DNA of 21,622 bases, from NCBI RefSeq assembly GCF_051961875.1, contig NZ_JBQCCV010000023.1, positions 1 to 21,622 on the forward strand. The letters are read 5' to 3'. This DNA comes from Intrasporangium_A sp051961875 (GTDB lineage: Bacteria > Actinomycetota > Actinomycetes > Actinomycetales > Dermatophilaceae). The translations under genes and the position numbers were made by a program. Shown here in pieces: positions 7,497 through 14,926 of the stretch. Every line of letters starts with the position of its first letter. Positions within the stretch are counted from its first letter, which is position 1. Below the pieces are notes generated by a model that was not told where the DNA came from, ran no database searches, and worked only from the letters and a program-made list of their open reading frames with translations.

Positions 7497-7529
7497 CCGG
7501 TCACCCTACTTGCGGGTGACCGGGTGTCC
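7491..7529. promoter_or_regulatory. Perfect 16-bp inverted repeat over the TSUP promoter and start
   Basis: The arms 7491-7506 and 7514-7529 are exact reverse complements (GGACACCCGGTCACCC) with a 7-nt spacer. The repeat sits in the 44-bp gap after the SPFH gene. It contains the TSUP -10 box (7503-7508) and start codon (7494-7496). It could be an operator, a terminator for the NfeD-SPFH operon (no T-tract follows), or an mRNA hairpin hiding the start if transcription begins upstream. Confidence 0.75.
7503..7508 (-). promoter_or_regulatory. -10 box of the TSUP gene (leaderless)
   Basis: TAGGGT on the minus strand lies 6 nt before GTG 7496, inside the inverted repeat. The 7-nt spacer of the repeat overlaps the box, so a dimeric regulator bound to the palindrome would block it. 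Confidence 0.5.
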
Positions 7530-7540
7530 GGAGGTGTGTC

Positions 7541-8743
7541 TCAGCGGGTGGTGTCGTCCGCGTCGGCCGGGAGCCCCTCGAGCGAGGTCGGCTCCCCGGG
7601 GTCCGCGACTGCGGGCGAGTCGGGGACGGAGGGTGCCGCGGGCGCCGACGGGGCCGGGCGGGGCGGCACCCGGTCGGCCGAGGCCTGGATCGGCGGCTGC
7701 TGCCGGCTCACCGGGGAGGCGTGCTCGGTCGACTCCGCACTGGCCTGCGCTGCCTGCCCGCGCGCTTCGGCGAGGGCCTTGGCCGGGTCCTCGAGGATCG
7801 TCTCGGCGAAGGTGTCGTCGTCGGGCACGCCGGCGTCGACCCAGTCGTCCTCGTCGGAGGCGCCCGTCGCCTGGCCGTTGCCGCCCAGCGCGCCGGTGAT
7901 ACCTCGCAGCGCGTCCGTCAGCTCCGAGGGGATGATCCACATCTTGTTGCTGTCGCCACGCGCGATCTGCGGCAGCACCTGGAGGTACTGGTAGGCGAGG
8001 AGCTTCTGGGTGGGCTTGCCGCGGTGGATCGCCGAGAAGACCTGCTGGATGGCCCGGGACTGGCCCTGCGCCTCGAGGATCCGGGCCTGCGCCGAGCCCT
8101 CCGCGCGCAGGATCTGGCTCTGCTTCTCGCCCTCGGCGGTGAGGATGGCCGACTGCTTCACGCCCTCTGCCGTGAGGATCGCCGCACGCCGGTCGCGCTC
8201 GGCGCGCATCTGCTTCTCCATGGAGTCCTGGACGGACGCCGGCGGGTCGATGGCCTTCAGCTCGACGCGGTTGACCCGGATCCCCCACTTGCCGGTGGCC
8301 TCGTCGAGGACGCCACGCAGCTGGCCGTTGATCTGGTCGCGACTGGTCAGCGTCTGCTCGAGGTCGAGCGAGCCGATGACGTTGCGCAGCGTCGTCACGG
8401 TCAGCTGCTCGATGCCCTGGATGAAGTTGGCGATCTCGTAGACCGCGGCCTTGGCGTCGATGACGGAGTAGTAGATCACCGTGTCGATGCTGACGACGAG
8501 GTTGTCGGAGGTGATCACCGGCTGCGGCGGGAAGCTGACCACCTGCTCACGCAGGTCGATGTTGGCGCGGACCTTGTCGACGAACGGCACGAGGAAGTGG
8601 ATCCCCGCCGTCAGCGTCTTGTTGAAGCTGCCCAGCCGTTCGACGATCTGCGCGGTCTGTTGCGGCACGATCCGAACGGTGCGCAGCACGATGATGAGTG
8701 CCACCACGATGACGAGCAACGCGATGATCAGAACTGGATCCAC
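7541..8743 (-). CDS. SPFH/band-7 domain membrane protein (stomatin/QmcA-like)
   Basis: A 400-residue membrane-scaffold protein of the stomatin/prohibitin/flotillin group. It has an N-terminal transmembrane helix (residues 4-21) and an SPFH domain (about 23-185, with the family block ERLGSFNKTLTAGIHFLVPF). An Ala/Glu/Gln-rich helix of oligomerising type follows (about 185-255, repeated ILTAEG/ILRAEG units), then a long low-complexity tail (about 280-400) rich in Asp, Ala and Pro, which is longer than in QmcA. Such proteins form detergent-resistant membrane assemblies and affect protease or membrane-fluidity functions. The start is GTG 8743 with AGGGAAGGG just upstream. It is paired with an NfeD gene 91 bp upstream, the usual partnership. 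The tail could be a partner-binding or disordered segment; its role is unknown. Confidence 0.92.
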   Translation of the reverse strand: MDPVLIIALLVIVVALIIVLRTVRIVPQQTAQIVERLGSFNKTLTAGIHFLVPFVDKVRANIDLREQVVSFPPQPVITSDNLVVSIDTVIYYSVIDAKAAVYEIANFIQGIEQLTVTTLRNVIGSLDLEQTLTSRDQINGQLRGVLDEATGKWGIRVNRVELKAIDPPASVQDSMEKQMRAERDRRAAILTAEGVKQSAILTAEGEKQSQILRAEGSAQARILEAQGQSRAIQQVFSAIHRGKPTQKLLAYQYLQVLPQIARGDSNKMWIIPSELTDALRGITGALGGNGQATGASDEDDWVDAGVPDDDTFAETILEDPAKALAEARGQAAQASAESTEHASPVSRQQPPIQASADRVPPRPAPSAPAAPSVPDSPAVADPGEPTSLEGLPADADDTTR

Positions 8744-8802
8744 GGTCTTGCCCTTCCCTGTCGTTGGCGCGGCACCCGGGCCGGGGCGCGCCGTCTGTCA
8801 CA

Positions 8803-8820
8803 GCGAACCAGTCGGTTCGC
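8803..8820. other. Hairpin in the NfeD-SPFH intercistronic gap
   Basis: A 7-bp perfect inverted repeat (GCGAACC / GGTTCGC) with a 4-nt loop lies in the 91-bp gap between the NfeD and SPFH genes. No T-tract follows, so it is more likely an mRNA processing or stability structure than a terminator. Confidence 0.35.
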
Positions 8821-8834
8821 GGCTGTCGGTGTGA

Positions 8835-9281
8835 TCAGACACCGCCGATCTGGGCGCGGCTCACGATCGCCGTCGCTCCGTCGATGGACTCGACGACGAC
8901 CTCCTCACCCGGCTCGATGCTCGAGCCGAGGGTGCGGGCGCTCCACGTCTCGCCGGCCAGCTTGACCCTGCCGCCGGACTGGGTGACGCGGTCGAGCACG
9001 TAGGCGGATCGCCCGATGTTGGCCTCGGCTCCCATTTTCTGGTGCTGCTCGATCGTGAAGCGGCCCTTCATCCAGGGCCGGACCGTGGCGAGCAGGATGA
9101 CGGCGACGAGGGCGCCGACGATGGCCTGGACGGGGAACGGTGCACCGAACGCGGCCGCGACCGATCCCCCGATCGCGCCTCCGGCGAGCATCAGGAAGGT
9201 GAAGTCGACGGTCACGGTCTCGATGGCGACGAGCGCCAGGGCGACGCCGAGCCAGACCATCCAGCCATGCCCTTGGAACAC
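8835..9281 (-). CDS. NfeD-like membrane protein
   Basis: A 148-residue short NfeD (NfeD1b type). Residues about 7-75 hold two to three transmembrane helices with a conserved Gly-rich turn (LAGGAIGG). The C-terminal part, about 85-148, forms the small OB-fold domain, with GRSAYVLDRV, GGRVKLAGETWSAR and GEEVVVESIDGA as recognisable strands. NfeD proteins partner SPFH proteins in membrane microdomains, and the next gene is that partner. There is no protease domain, unlike long NfeD1a forms. The start is GTG 9281, preceded by AAGGATGG on the minus strand. The 90-bp upstream gap separates it from the ABC ATPase gene and may hold a promoter, though no -10/-35 pair stands out. Confidence 0.88.
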   Translation of the reverse strand: MFQGHGWMVWLGVALALVAIETVTVDFTFLMLAGGAIGGSVAAAFGAPFPVQAIVGALVAVILLATVRPWMKGRFTIEQHQKMGAEANIGRSAYVLDRVTQSGGRVKLAGETWSARTLGSSIEPGEEVVVESIDGATAIVSRAQIGGV

Positions 9282-9371
9282 GGTCCACCCATCCTTCTGT
9301 TGTGTCTTGTCGCTGTGACGTCTCCGATTCTGCCTCAGTTCCCTACTGTTTTCGGGTAGGCAGTGACAGGC

Positions 9372-10169
9372 TCAGACGCGGGCGGCGACCCGACGCCGGG
9401 CGGCCCACCGGTCGCCGCGCCGCTCCAGCTCGAGGGGCATCCCGAAGGTCGCGGAGAGGTTCTCCTCGGTGAGGGTCGGCTCGAGCGGTCCGGCCGCGAC
9501 GACGCGGCCCTCGCGGAGCATGAGCACGTCGGTGAAGCCCGGCGGGATCTCCTCGACGTGGTGCGTCACGAGCACGAGAGCAGGCGCCTCCGTGTCCGAG
9601 GCCAGCTCACCGAGCCGCTGGACGAGGTCTTCGCGGCCGCCGAGGTCGAGGCCCGCGGCGGGCTCGTCGAGCAGCATGAGCTCGGGGTCGGTCATCAGGG
9701 CACGGGCGATCTGCACCCGCTTGCGCTCCCCCTCGCTCAACGTCCCGTAACGCCGGTCGGCGAGGTGGTCGGCGCCGAGGGAGTGCAGCAGCGTCATGGC
9801 GCGGGCGTAGTCGACGTCGTCGTAGTGCTCCCGCCACCGGCCCACGATGCCGTAGGACGCGGTGACCACGACGTTGCCGACGATCTCCCCCGCCGGGATC
9901 CGCTCGGCCATGGATGCGCTGGCGAGGCCGATCCGGGGACGCAGCTCGAAGACGTCGACGGCGCCCAGCACCTCGCCGAGGACTCCGGCCACGCCGCTCG
10001 TCGGGTGCATCCGGGCCGCCGCGATGGACAGGAGGGTTGTCTTGCCGGCTCCGTTGGGACCCAGCACAACCCACCGCTCACCCTCCTCGACCTCCCAGTC
10101 GACCGCATCGAGCAGCGTCGCGGTGCCGCGACGGACCGTGACATCGGCGAAGGCGAGGACGTCGCTCAT
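9372..10169 (-). CDS. Stand-alone ABC transporter ATP-binding protein
   Basis: A 265-residue nucleotide-binding subunit with Walker A GPNGAGKTTL (about residues 38-47), signature LSEGERKRV, Walker B LMLLDEP and H-loop VTHHVEE. The usual Q-loop Gln is not evident: the segment reads RIGLASAS. No permease or binding protein is adjacent, so it may serve a distant transporter or be a soluble ABC protein of the YlmA/ModF-like kind. The start is ATG 10169, 7 nt after a TAGGGT -10 box; a GTG three codons upstream is less likely. It diverges from the frameshifted hypothetical gene across 60 bp, and the two may share regulation. Confidence 0.88.
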   Translation of the reverse strand: MSDVLAFADVTVRRGTATLLDAVDWEVEEGERWVVLGPNGAGKTTLLSIAAARMHPTSGVAGVLGEVLGAVDVFELRPRIGLASASMAERIPAGEIVGNVVVTASYGIVGRWREHYDDVDYARAMTLLHSLGADHLADRRYGTLSEGERKRVQIARALMTDPELMLLDEPAAGLDLGGREDLVQRLGELASDTEAPALVLVTHHVEEIPPGFTDVLMLREGRVVAAGPLEPTLTEENLSATFGMPLELERRGDRWAARRRVAARV

Positions 10170-10176
10170 GACAGCG

Positions 10177-10182
10177 ACCCTA
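10177..10182 (-). promoter_or_regulatory. -10 box of the ABC ATPase gene (leaderless)
   Basis: TAGGGT on the minus strand lies 7 nt before ATG 10169. No Shine-Dalgarno precedes the start. Confidence 0.55.
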
Positions 10183-10217
10183 TGACACGGCCTCCCGGCG
10201 GCCCGGGCGGCACACCC

Positions 10218-10223
10218 TACGAT
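10218..10223 (+). promoter_or_regulatory. -10 box of the frameshifted hypothetical gene (leaderless)
   Basis: TACGAT lies 6 nt before GTG 10230, favouring that codon over the adjacent in-frame GTG at 10227. It is divergent from the ABC ATPase promoter, with about 35 bp between the two -10 boxes. Confidence 0.5.
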
Positions 10224-10229
10224 GACGTG

Positions 10230-10993
10230 GTGCCTGAGCTGCCCGCGTCGGTTCGCCTCGCCCTCTGGACGACGGCGGCATGGGCCGGGCGCCTGCCTCT
10301 GGCCGATGCGATCGAACGGTCCTTCCCGGACGTCGACCACGTGACCGGGGTGCACGGCGCTCTGCAGGCCTGGGGCGAGGTCGGCGAGCGCGCCCTGTTC
10401 GTGGCGCTCCCGAGACCCGGAGATCTCGGTGCCCTCCCCCGCTGCACGCCTGCCGTCGCCGGTCACGCGGCCGAGGCGGGTGAGTGCGTCCATGTCGCCG
10501 GCGTCGGCGGGATCCTCGTGCCGAGCCAGAGTGAGTTCGGCCCGGAGGGTGACACCGGCCTGCGGATGGACTGGACGGCATATGACGCGGAGCCGACTCC
10601 GCGCCATCGCCTCGAGATGCTCGACCTGCGTCAGACAGAACGCCGGCTGCTCGACGGCATGCGGCAGCACACGGAGCAGTTCGAGGCGGCCGGTGGGCAC
10701 CCGTGGGACCGGCAGGCACGGGCCGAGGCGGAGGCCGGGCTGCGGCACTCCCTGTGGGGCCTGCCCGACAGGTCCCCCCGAAAGCCTTCCAGGTCATGGC
10801 GACCGCGGCCACCGTCGCGCACATGGCCGACCACGCCCGGACCCTGACCGACCTCGGCGCCCACGGGGTCGACGTGAGCACGTCCGGTCGACGCGAGCAG
10901 CTGCTGCGGTCGCTGGGCTCGGACGCCGACCACGCGCTCGCCGACGCCACCAACGTCGCCGTCATGGCGCTGGCGGGCTGGCGTCCCGCCTGA
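10230..10993 (+). pseudogene. Hypothetical protein gene with a one-base frameshift at a C6 run
   Basis: I do not recognise a named domain. The first frame runs from GTG 10230 through a soluble-looking sequence (VHGALQAWGEVGE, LVPSQSEFGPEGDTGLRMDW, LEMLDLRQTERRLLDGM) to about LRHSLWGLPDR. It then turns into an Arg/Pro-rich out-of-frame sequence ending at 10847. The +2 frame resumes exactly there with a protein-like sequence (PPKAFQVMATAATVAHMADHA to ALAGWRPA) ending at 10993. Adding one base in the C6 run 10774-10779, or one G at 10771-10772, fuses them into a continuous product of about 254 residues. This may be a sequencing error, a real null allele or a slippage switch. The last stop is followed by a second copy of TGACGCCGCC in tandem. 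Confidence 0.75.
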
Positions 10994-11010
10994 CGCCGCC
11001 TGACGCCGCC
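10991..11010. repeat. Two tandem 10-bp units over a stop codon
   Basis: TGACGCCGCC occurs twice in perfect tandem. The first copy contains the stop of the frameshifted gene. It lies in the 33-bp convergent gap before glgA and is probably a simple duplication. Confidence 0.6.
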
Positions 11011-11026
11011 CGTCGCGTGGCCGCGG

Positions 11027-12229
11027 TCAGCTCGCGGCGACGGACCGGTAGACCTCGAGGGTCCGCTCGGCGATGGCGGTCCAGGAGAAGGACTCGACGG
11101 CCCGCTTCCGCCCGGCGATCCCCATCTCCCGGGCTCGTCCCCGGTCGGAGACCGCCTCGGCGAGCGCCGCGCCGAGGTCCGCCACGAACCGGTCGGGGTC
11201 CACCGGCGTGCCGGTGCCGTCCGGCACCTGCTCGATGGGGACGAGCCATCCGGTCTCGCCGTCGACGACGACCTCGGGAATGCCCCCGGTCGCCGTGGCC
11301 ACCACGGGCAGCTCGCAGGCCATCGCCTCGAGGTTGACGATACCGAGCGGCTCGTAGACGGACGGGCAGGCGAACACGGTGCCGTGGCTGAGCAGGGCGA
11401 TGACCTCGGCGCGCGGCAGCATCTCGCCGATCCAGTGCACGCCGCGGCGGGTCGAGCGCAGGTCCTCGATGAGGGCCTCGACCTCCGCCTTGATCTCCGG
11501 GGTGTCTGGTGCGCCGGCGCAGAAGACGAGCTGCACGTCCGGGTCGAGGTGGCGCACCGCCCGCAGCAGGTAGGGCAGGCCCTTCTGGCGCGTCACCCGC
11601 CCGACGAAGACGACCGTCGGCGCCCCCGGGTCGATGCCGCGTCGCTCGACGGAGGCCCGGGCGGCCTCCGAGCGGTCCGGCGTCCACAGCTCGGAGTCGA
11701 TCCCGTTGTGCACGACGTGCAGCCGGCTCGCGTCGAGGGTCGGGTAGCTCCGGAGGATGTCGGCCCGCATGCCGGCGCTGACCGCGATGACGGCGGCGGC
11801 GGACTCGTAGGCGGTGCGCTCCACGAACGACGAGACGCGGTAGCCGCCGCCCAGCTGCTCGGCCTTCCAGGGCCGCATCGGCTCGAGCGAGTGCGCGGTC
11901 ACCACGTGCGGCATACCGCCGAGGAGCGAGGCAAGGTGGCCGCCGAAGTTCGCGTACCACGTGTGCGAGTGGACGACGTCGGCCCCGGCGCAGTCGCCGG
12001 CCATGGTCAGGTCCACGCCGAGCGTCTGCACCGCACCGTTCGTGCCGGTGAGCTCGGGCAGGTCGGCGTATGCCGTCGTGCCGCTCTCGCCGCGGGGCTC
12101 CCCGAAGCAGCGCACCCTCACGTCGAGGTCGCCCCGGGACCGCAGGGCCCGGACGAGCTCGGCGACGTGGACACCGGCCCCGCCGTAGATGGCGGGCGGG
12201 TACTCCTTGCTGAGAATGTCGACGCGCAC
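11027..12229 (-). CDS. glgA: GT4 glycogen synthase, actinobacterial GlgA/GlgM type
   Basis: A 400-residue GT-B glycosyltransferase of family GT4 using ADP-glucose. The N-terminal loop KEYPPAIYGGAGVHVAEL, VGRVTRQKGL and the donor-site motif EPLGIVNLEAM followed by TGGIPEVV are the hallmarks of the actinobacterial (Corynebacterium-type) glycogen synthase. The mycobacterial member (Rv1212c) is now known mainly as GlgM, which makes alpha-maltose-1-phosphate from ADP-glucose and glucose-1-phosphate for the GlgE route, so either name could apply. The start is GTG 12229, 6 nt after a TACGCT -10 box, with no Shine-Dalgarno. It is divergent from glgC across 87 bp, so substrate supply and polymer synthesis are placed under one control region. 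Confidence 0.93.
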   Translation of the reverse strand: MRVDILSKEYPPAIYGGAGVHVAELVRALRSRGDLDVRVRCFGEPRGESGTTAYADLPELTGTNGAVQTLGVDLTMAGDCAGADVVHSHTWYANFGGHLASLLGGMPHVVTAHSLEPMRPWKAEQLGGGYRVSSFVERTAYESAAAVIAVSAGMRADILRSYPTLDASRLHVVHNGIDSELWTPDRSEAARASVERRGIDPGAPTVVFVGRVTRQKGLPYLLRAVRHLDPDVQLVFCAGAPDTPEIKAEVEALIEDLRSTRRGVHWIGEMLPRAEVIALLSHGTVFACPSVYEPLGIVNLEAMACELPVVATATGGIPEVVVDGETGWLVPIEQVPDGTGTPVDPDRFVADLGAALAEAVSDRGRAREMGIAGRKRAVESFSWTAIAERTLEVYRSVAAS

Positions 12230-12235
12230 GGCTCG

Positions 12236-12241
12236 AGCGTA
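12236..12241 (-). promoter_or_regulatory. -10 box of glgA (leaderless)
   Basis: TACGCT on the minus strand lies 6 nt before GTG 12229. With the glgC box at 12305 it forms a divergent promoter pair in an 87-bp gap. Confidence 0.5.
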
Positions 12242-12304
12242 TCCGCGCGGCCACGCCCGCGCCGGGCATGCACGCGTCCTTCCCCCATCGCCCGGCGTGG
12301 CCCC

Positions 12305-12310
12305 TAGTGT
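12305..12310 (+). promoter_or_regulatory. -10 box of glgC (leaderless)
   Basis: TAGTGT lies 6 nt before ATG 12317. It supports that ATG over the in-frame GTG two codons upstream (12311). No Shine-Dalgarno is present. Confidence 0.55.
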
Positions 12311-12316
12311 GTGTGC

Positions 12317-13576
12317 ATGGCACGCCGAAGCCCCTCCTCAGGTCCGAAGGTTCTCGCCATCGTCCTCGCCGGGGGTGAAGGCAAGCGGCTCATGCCCCTC
12401 ACCGCGGACCGCGCGAAGCCGGCCGTGCCCTTCGGCGGCATCTATCGGCTCATCGACTTCGCCCTGTCCAACGTCGTCAACTCGGGCTACCTGCAGGTCG
12501 TCGTGCTGACGCAGTACAAGTCCCACAGCCTCGACACCCACGTGACGAAGACGTGGCGCATGTCCACGCTCCTCGGCAACTATGTGACGACCGTGCCCGC
12601 CCAGCAGCGCGTGGGCAAGACGTGGTACCTCGGCAGCGCCGACGCCATCTACCAGAGCCTCAACTCGGTCCACGACGCGAAGCCCGACTACGTCGTCGTG
12701 GTCGGCGCCGACCACGTCTACCGGATGGACTTCAGCCAGATGGTCGACCAGCACATCGAGTCGGGCCGCGGGGTGACCGTCGCGGCGATCCGCCAGCCGA
12801 TCTCGCTCGCGAACCAGTTCGGCGTCATCGAGGTCGACCCGGCCGACCATACGAAGATCGCCGCCTTCCTCGAGAAGCCGGACAACCCGCCCGGGCTGCC
12901 CGACAACCCGGGCGAGGTGCTGGCCTCGATGGGCAACTACGTCTTCACCGCGGACGCGCTCGAGGCGGCGGTCATCCACGACCACGACCTCGAGGGCAGC
13001 AACCACGACATGGGCGGCGACATCGTGCCCGCCTTCGTCGCCAGGGGCGACGCGGGCGTCTACGACTTCAAGGACAACGACGTGCCGGGAGCGACGGAAC
13101 GCGACCGCGGCTACTGGCGCGACGTCGGGACCCTCGACTCCTACTACGAGGCGCACATGGACCTCGTCTCGATCCACCCGATCTTCAACCTCTACAACTA
13201 CGAGTGGCCCATCTACACGCAGCACACGCCCTATCCACCGGCGAAGTTCGTCCACGGCAGCGGCGACCGGATCGGCGACGCGCTCAACTCGGCGGTCTCC
13301 CCGGGCGTGGTCGTCTCGGGCGCCCACGTGTACGCCTCGGTCCTCTCGCCCCTCGTGCGCCTGCACTCCTACTCGAGCGTGCAGGGGTCCGTCCTGCTCG
13401 ACAACGTCACCGTCGGCCGGCACGCGCAGATCCGCCGGGCCATCATCGACAAGAACGTCGCCATCCCGGAGGGGACGCAGATCGGGCTCAACCACGACCA
13501 CGACCGGGCGCGAGGCTTCACGGTCACCGAGTCGGGCGTCGTGGTCATCGGCAAGGACCAGGTGGTCACCCCCTGA
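12317..13576 (+). CDS. glgC: Glucose-1-phosphate adenylyltransferase (ADP-glucose pyrophosphorylase)
   Basis: GlgC makes ADP-glucose and PPi from ATP and glucose-1-phosphate, the committed step of bacterial glycogen synthesis. The 419-residue product has the nucleotidyltransferase signature VLAGGEGKRLMPLT with the Lys of AKPAVPFGGIYRLIDF. It also has the metal site block GADHVYRMD, the sugar-phosphate site FLEKP, the GYWRDVGT block, and a C-terminal left-handed beta-helix region (about residues 315-415) with repeated GxxV-type strands. The length is usual. The start is ATG 12317. It is divergent from glgA/glgM and followed after 66 bp by serB with its own promoter. Confidence 0.96.
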   Translation: MARRSPSSGPKVLAIVLAGGEGKRLMPLTADRAKPAVPFGGIYRLIDFALSNVVNSGYLQVVVLTQYKSHSLDTHVTKTWRMSTLLGNYVTTVPAQQRVGKTWYLGSADAIYQSLNSVHDAKPDYVVVVGADHVYRMDFSQMVDQHIESGRGVTVAAIRQPISLANQFGVIEVDPADHTKIAAFLEKPDNPPGLPDNPGEVLASMGNYVFTADALEAAVIHDHDLEGSNHDMGGDIVPAFVARGDAGVYDFKDNDVPGATERDRGYWRDVGTLDSYYEAHMDLVSIHPIFNLYNYEWPIYTQHTPYPPAKFVHGSGDRIGDALNSAVSPGVVVSGAHVYASVLSPLVRLHSYSSVQGSVLLDNVTVGRHAQIRRAIIDKNVAIPEGTQIGLNHDHDRARGFTVTESGVVVIGKDQVVTP

Positions 13577-13629
13577 CCCGGGGGGCAGCCGCATGGCGGA
13601 TGGGTGAGGGGCGGCCCCGGCAGGCTGGC

Positions 13630-13635
13630 TAGATT
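13630..13635 (+). promoter_or_regulatory. -10 box of serB (leaderless)
   Basis: TAGATT lies 7 nt before GTG 13643. The in-frame extension up to 13604 has no start support. Confidence 0.55.
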
Positions 13636-13642
13636 GGCTCGC

Positions 13643-14899
13643 GTGAGTGACGCGAACCAGCCGACCCTCAGCATCACCGTGACCGGCACCGACCGGCCCG
13701 GCGTGACCGGAGCCCTGCTCGGTGCCGTCGCCGAGGTGGGCGCGGAGGTGCTCGACATCCAGCAGGTCGTCGTCCACGACCACCTGACCCTCACACTGCT
13801 GCTCGCACCGAGCGTCCTCGACGGCGACACCACGGGCCAGGACGCGCTCGAGCACCTGCGCGACGTCGCCGCGGTCGCGGCCCACCGCCTCGGTCTCTCT
13901 CTGAACGTCACCGAGGGCACCGGGGACAACGCCCGCCCCCAGCAGGGCCGCGCGGCGGTCGTCGTCCTGGGTGCCCCGCTCCAGGCCCGCGCGGTCTCCC
14001 TCGTCACCCAGCAGATCGCCGAGCACGGCGCGAACATCGACCGGATCCGCCGGCTCTCCCGCTACCCGGTCACGACGGTCGAGTTCGGCATCTCGGGAGC
14101 CGACGTCGACGTCCTGCGCACCCGGCTCGCGCTCGTCGCGACGGCGGAGGGCATCGACATCGCCGTCGCCCCTGGCGGCCTGGCCCGGCTGGGCCGACGG
14201 CTGGTCGTCATGGCCGTCGACTCGACGCTCATCCAGCAGGAGGTCATCGAGATGCTCGCGGCGCACTGCGGCCGCGAGGCCGAGGTGACCGAGGTGACCG
14301 CGAGGGCGATGGCCGGCGAGCTCGACTTCGAGCAGTCGCTGCGGGCCCGGGTCGCCGTGCTCGCCGGGCTGCCCGCCTCCGTCCTCGACGCCGTCCGGCG
14401 CGACATCGTCCTGACCCCGGGCGCCCGCACGCTCGTGCGCACACTGAAGCGGCTCGGCTTCACCGTCGGTCTCGTGTCGGGTGGGTTCATCGAGATCGTC
14501 GGCCAGCTCGCGGACGAGCTCGGCATCCACCACGCCCGCGCGAATCGGCTCGAGATCGTCGACGGCGCCCTGACAGGCCGCGTCCTCGGCGAGGTCGTCG
14601 ACCGGGCGGGCAAGGCCCGGGCCCTGCGCGAGTTCGCCGATCTCGAGGGGCTGCCGCTCAGCCGGACGGTCGCCGTCGGCGACGGCGCGAACGACCTGGA
14701 CATGCTCGCGACCGCCGGGCTCGGCGTCGCCTTCAACGCCAAGCCGCTGGTGCGCGAGCAGGCGCACACGTCGGTGACGGTGCCCTACCTCGACTCGGTC
14801 CTCTTCCTGCTCGGCATCTCACGTGAGGAGATCGAGGAGGCCGACGCGATGGACGGCACCCCCACCTCGGCACCCCCCGTGCCCGGCCTCACCCGCTAG
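13643..14899 (+). CDS. serB: Phosphoserine phosphatase SerB with two ACT domains; nucleophile Asp replaced by Ala
   Basis: SerB hydrolyses O-phosphoserine to serine in the last step of serine synthesis. The 418-residue product follows the mycobacterial SerB2 plan: ACT domain 1 (about 5-80), ACT domain 2 (about 108-178) for amino-acid sensing, then a HAD phosphatase domain (about 185-400). HAD motifs II (SGGF), III (Lys in GKARAL) and IV (GDGANDLDML) are intact. Motif I should read DxDST, with the first Asp as nucleophile; here codon 14213-14215 is GCC, giving AVDST with Ala191 in that position and Asp193 kept. One base change (GCC for GAC) accounts for it. As read, the enzyme should lack phosphatase activity while keeping its fold. 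The start is GTG 13643, leaderless. It converges on fabI with a 27-bp gap. Confidence 0.93.
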   Translation: MSDANQPTLSITVTGTDRPGVTGALLGAVAEVGAEVLDIQQVVVHDHLTLTLLLAPSVLDGDTTGQDALEHLRDVAAVAAHRLGLSLNVTEGTGDNARPQQGRAAVVVLGAPLQARAVSLVTQQIAEHGANIDRIRRLSRYPVTTVEFGISGADVDVLRTRLALVATAEGIDIAVAPGGLARLGRRLVVMAVDSTLIQQEVIEMLAAHCGREAEVTEVTARAMAGELDFEQSLRARVAVLAGLPASVLDAVRRDIVLTPGARTLVRTLKRLGFTVGLVSGGFIEIVGQLADELGIHHARANRLEIVDGALTGRVLGEVVDRAGKARALREFADLEGLPLSRTVAVGDGANDLDMLATAGLGVAFNAKPLVREQAHTSVTVPYLDSVLFLLGISREEIEEADAMDGTPTSAPPVPGLTR

Positions 14900-14926
14900 G
14901 GCAGCCGCCGGGCCGGAGGGCCGGGG

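Noticed and set aside
6114..7994. 626-codon open frame on the plus strand
   Set aside because: It runs antisense through the methyltransferase, TSUP and SPFH genes, with low-complexity His/Asp/Arg content and no recognisable motif.
8803..8820. Intrinsic terminator between NfeD and SPFH genes
   Set aside because: The stem is short and no T-run follows on either strand, so only a hairpin is reported.
10774..10779. C6 run as a programmed ribosomal frameshift site
   Set aside because: No stimulatory stem or SD-like element at the right distance was evident and no known family uses one here; error or mutation is simpler.
12338..14767. 809-codon open frame on the minus strand across glgC and serB
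   Set aside because: It is antisense to two clear genes and has the Arg/Val/Asp/Glu-rich composition of a shadow frame in high-GC DNA.
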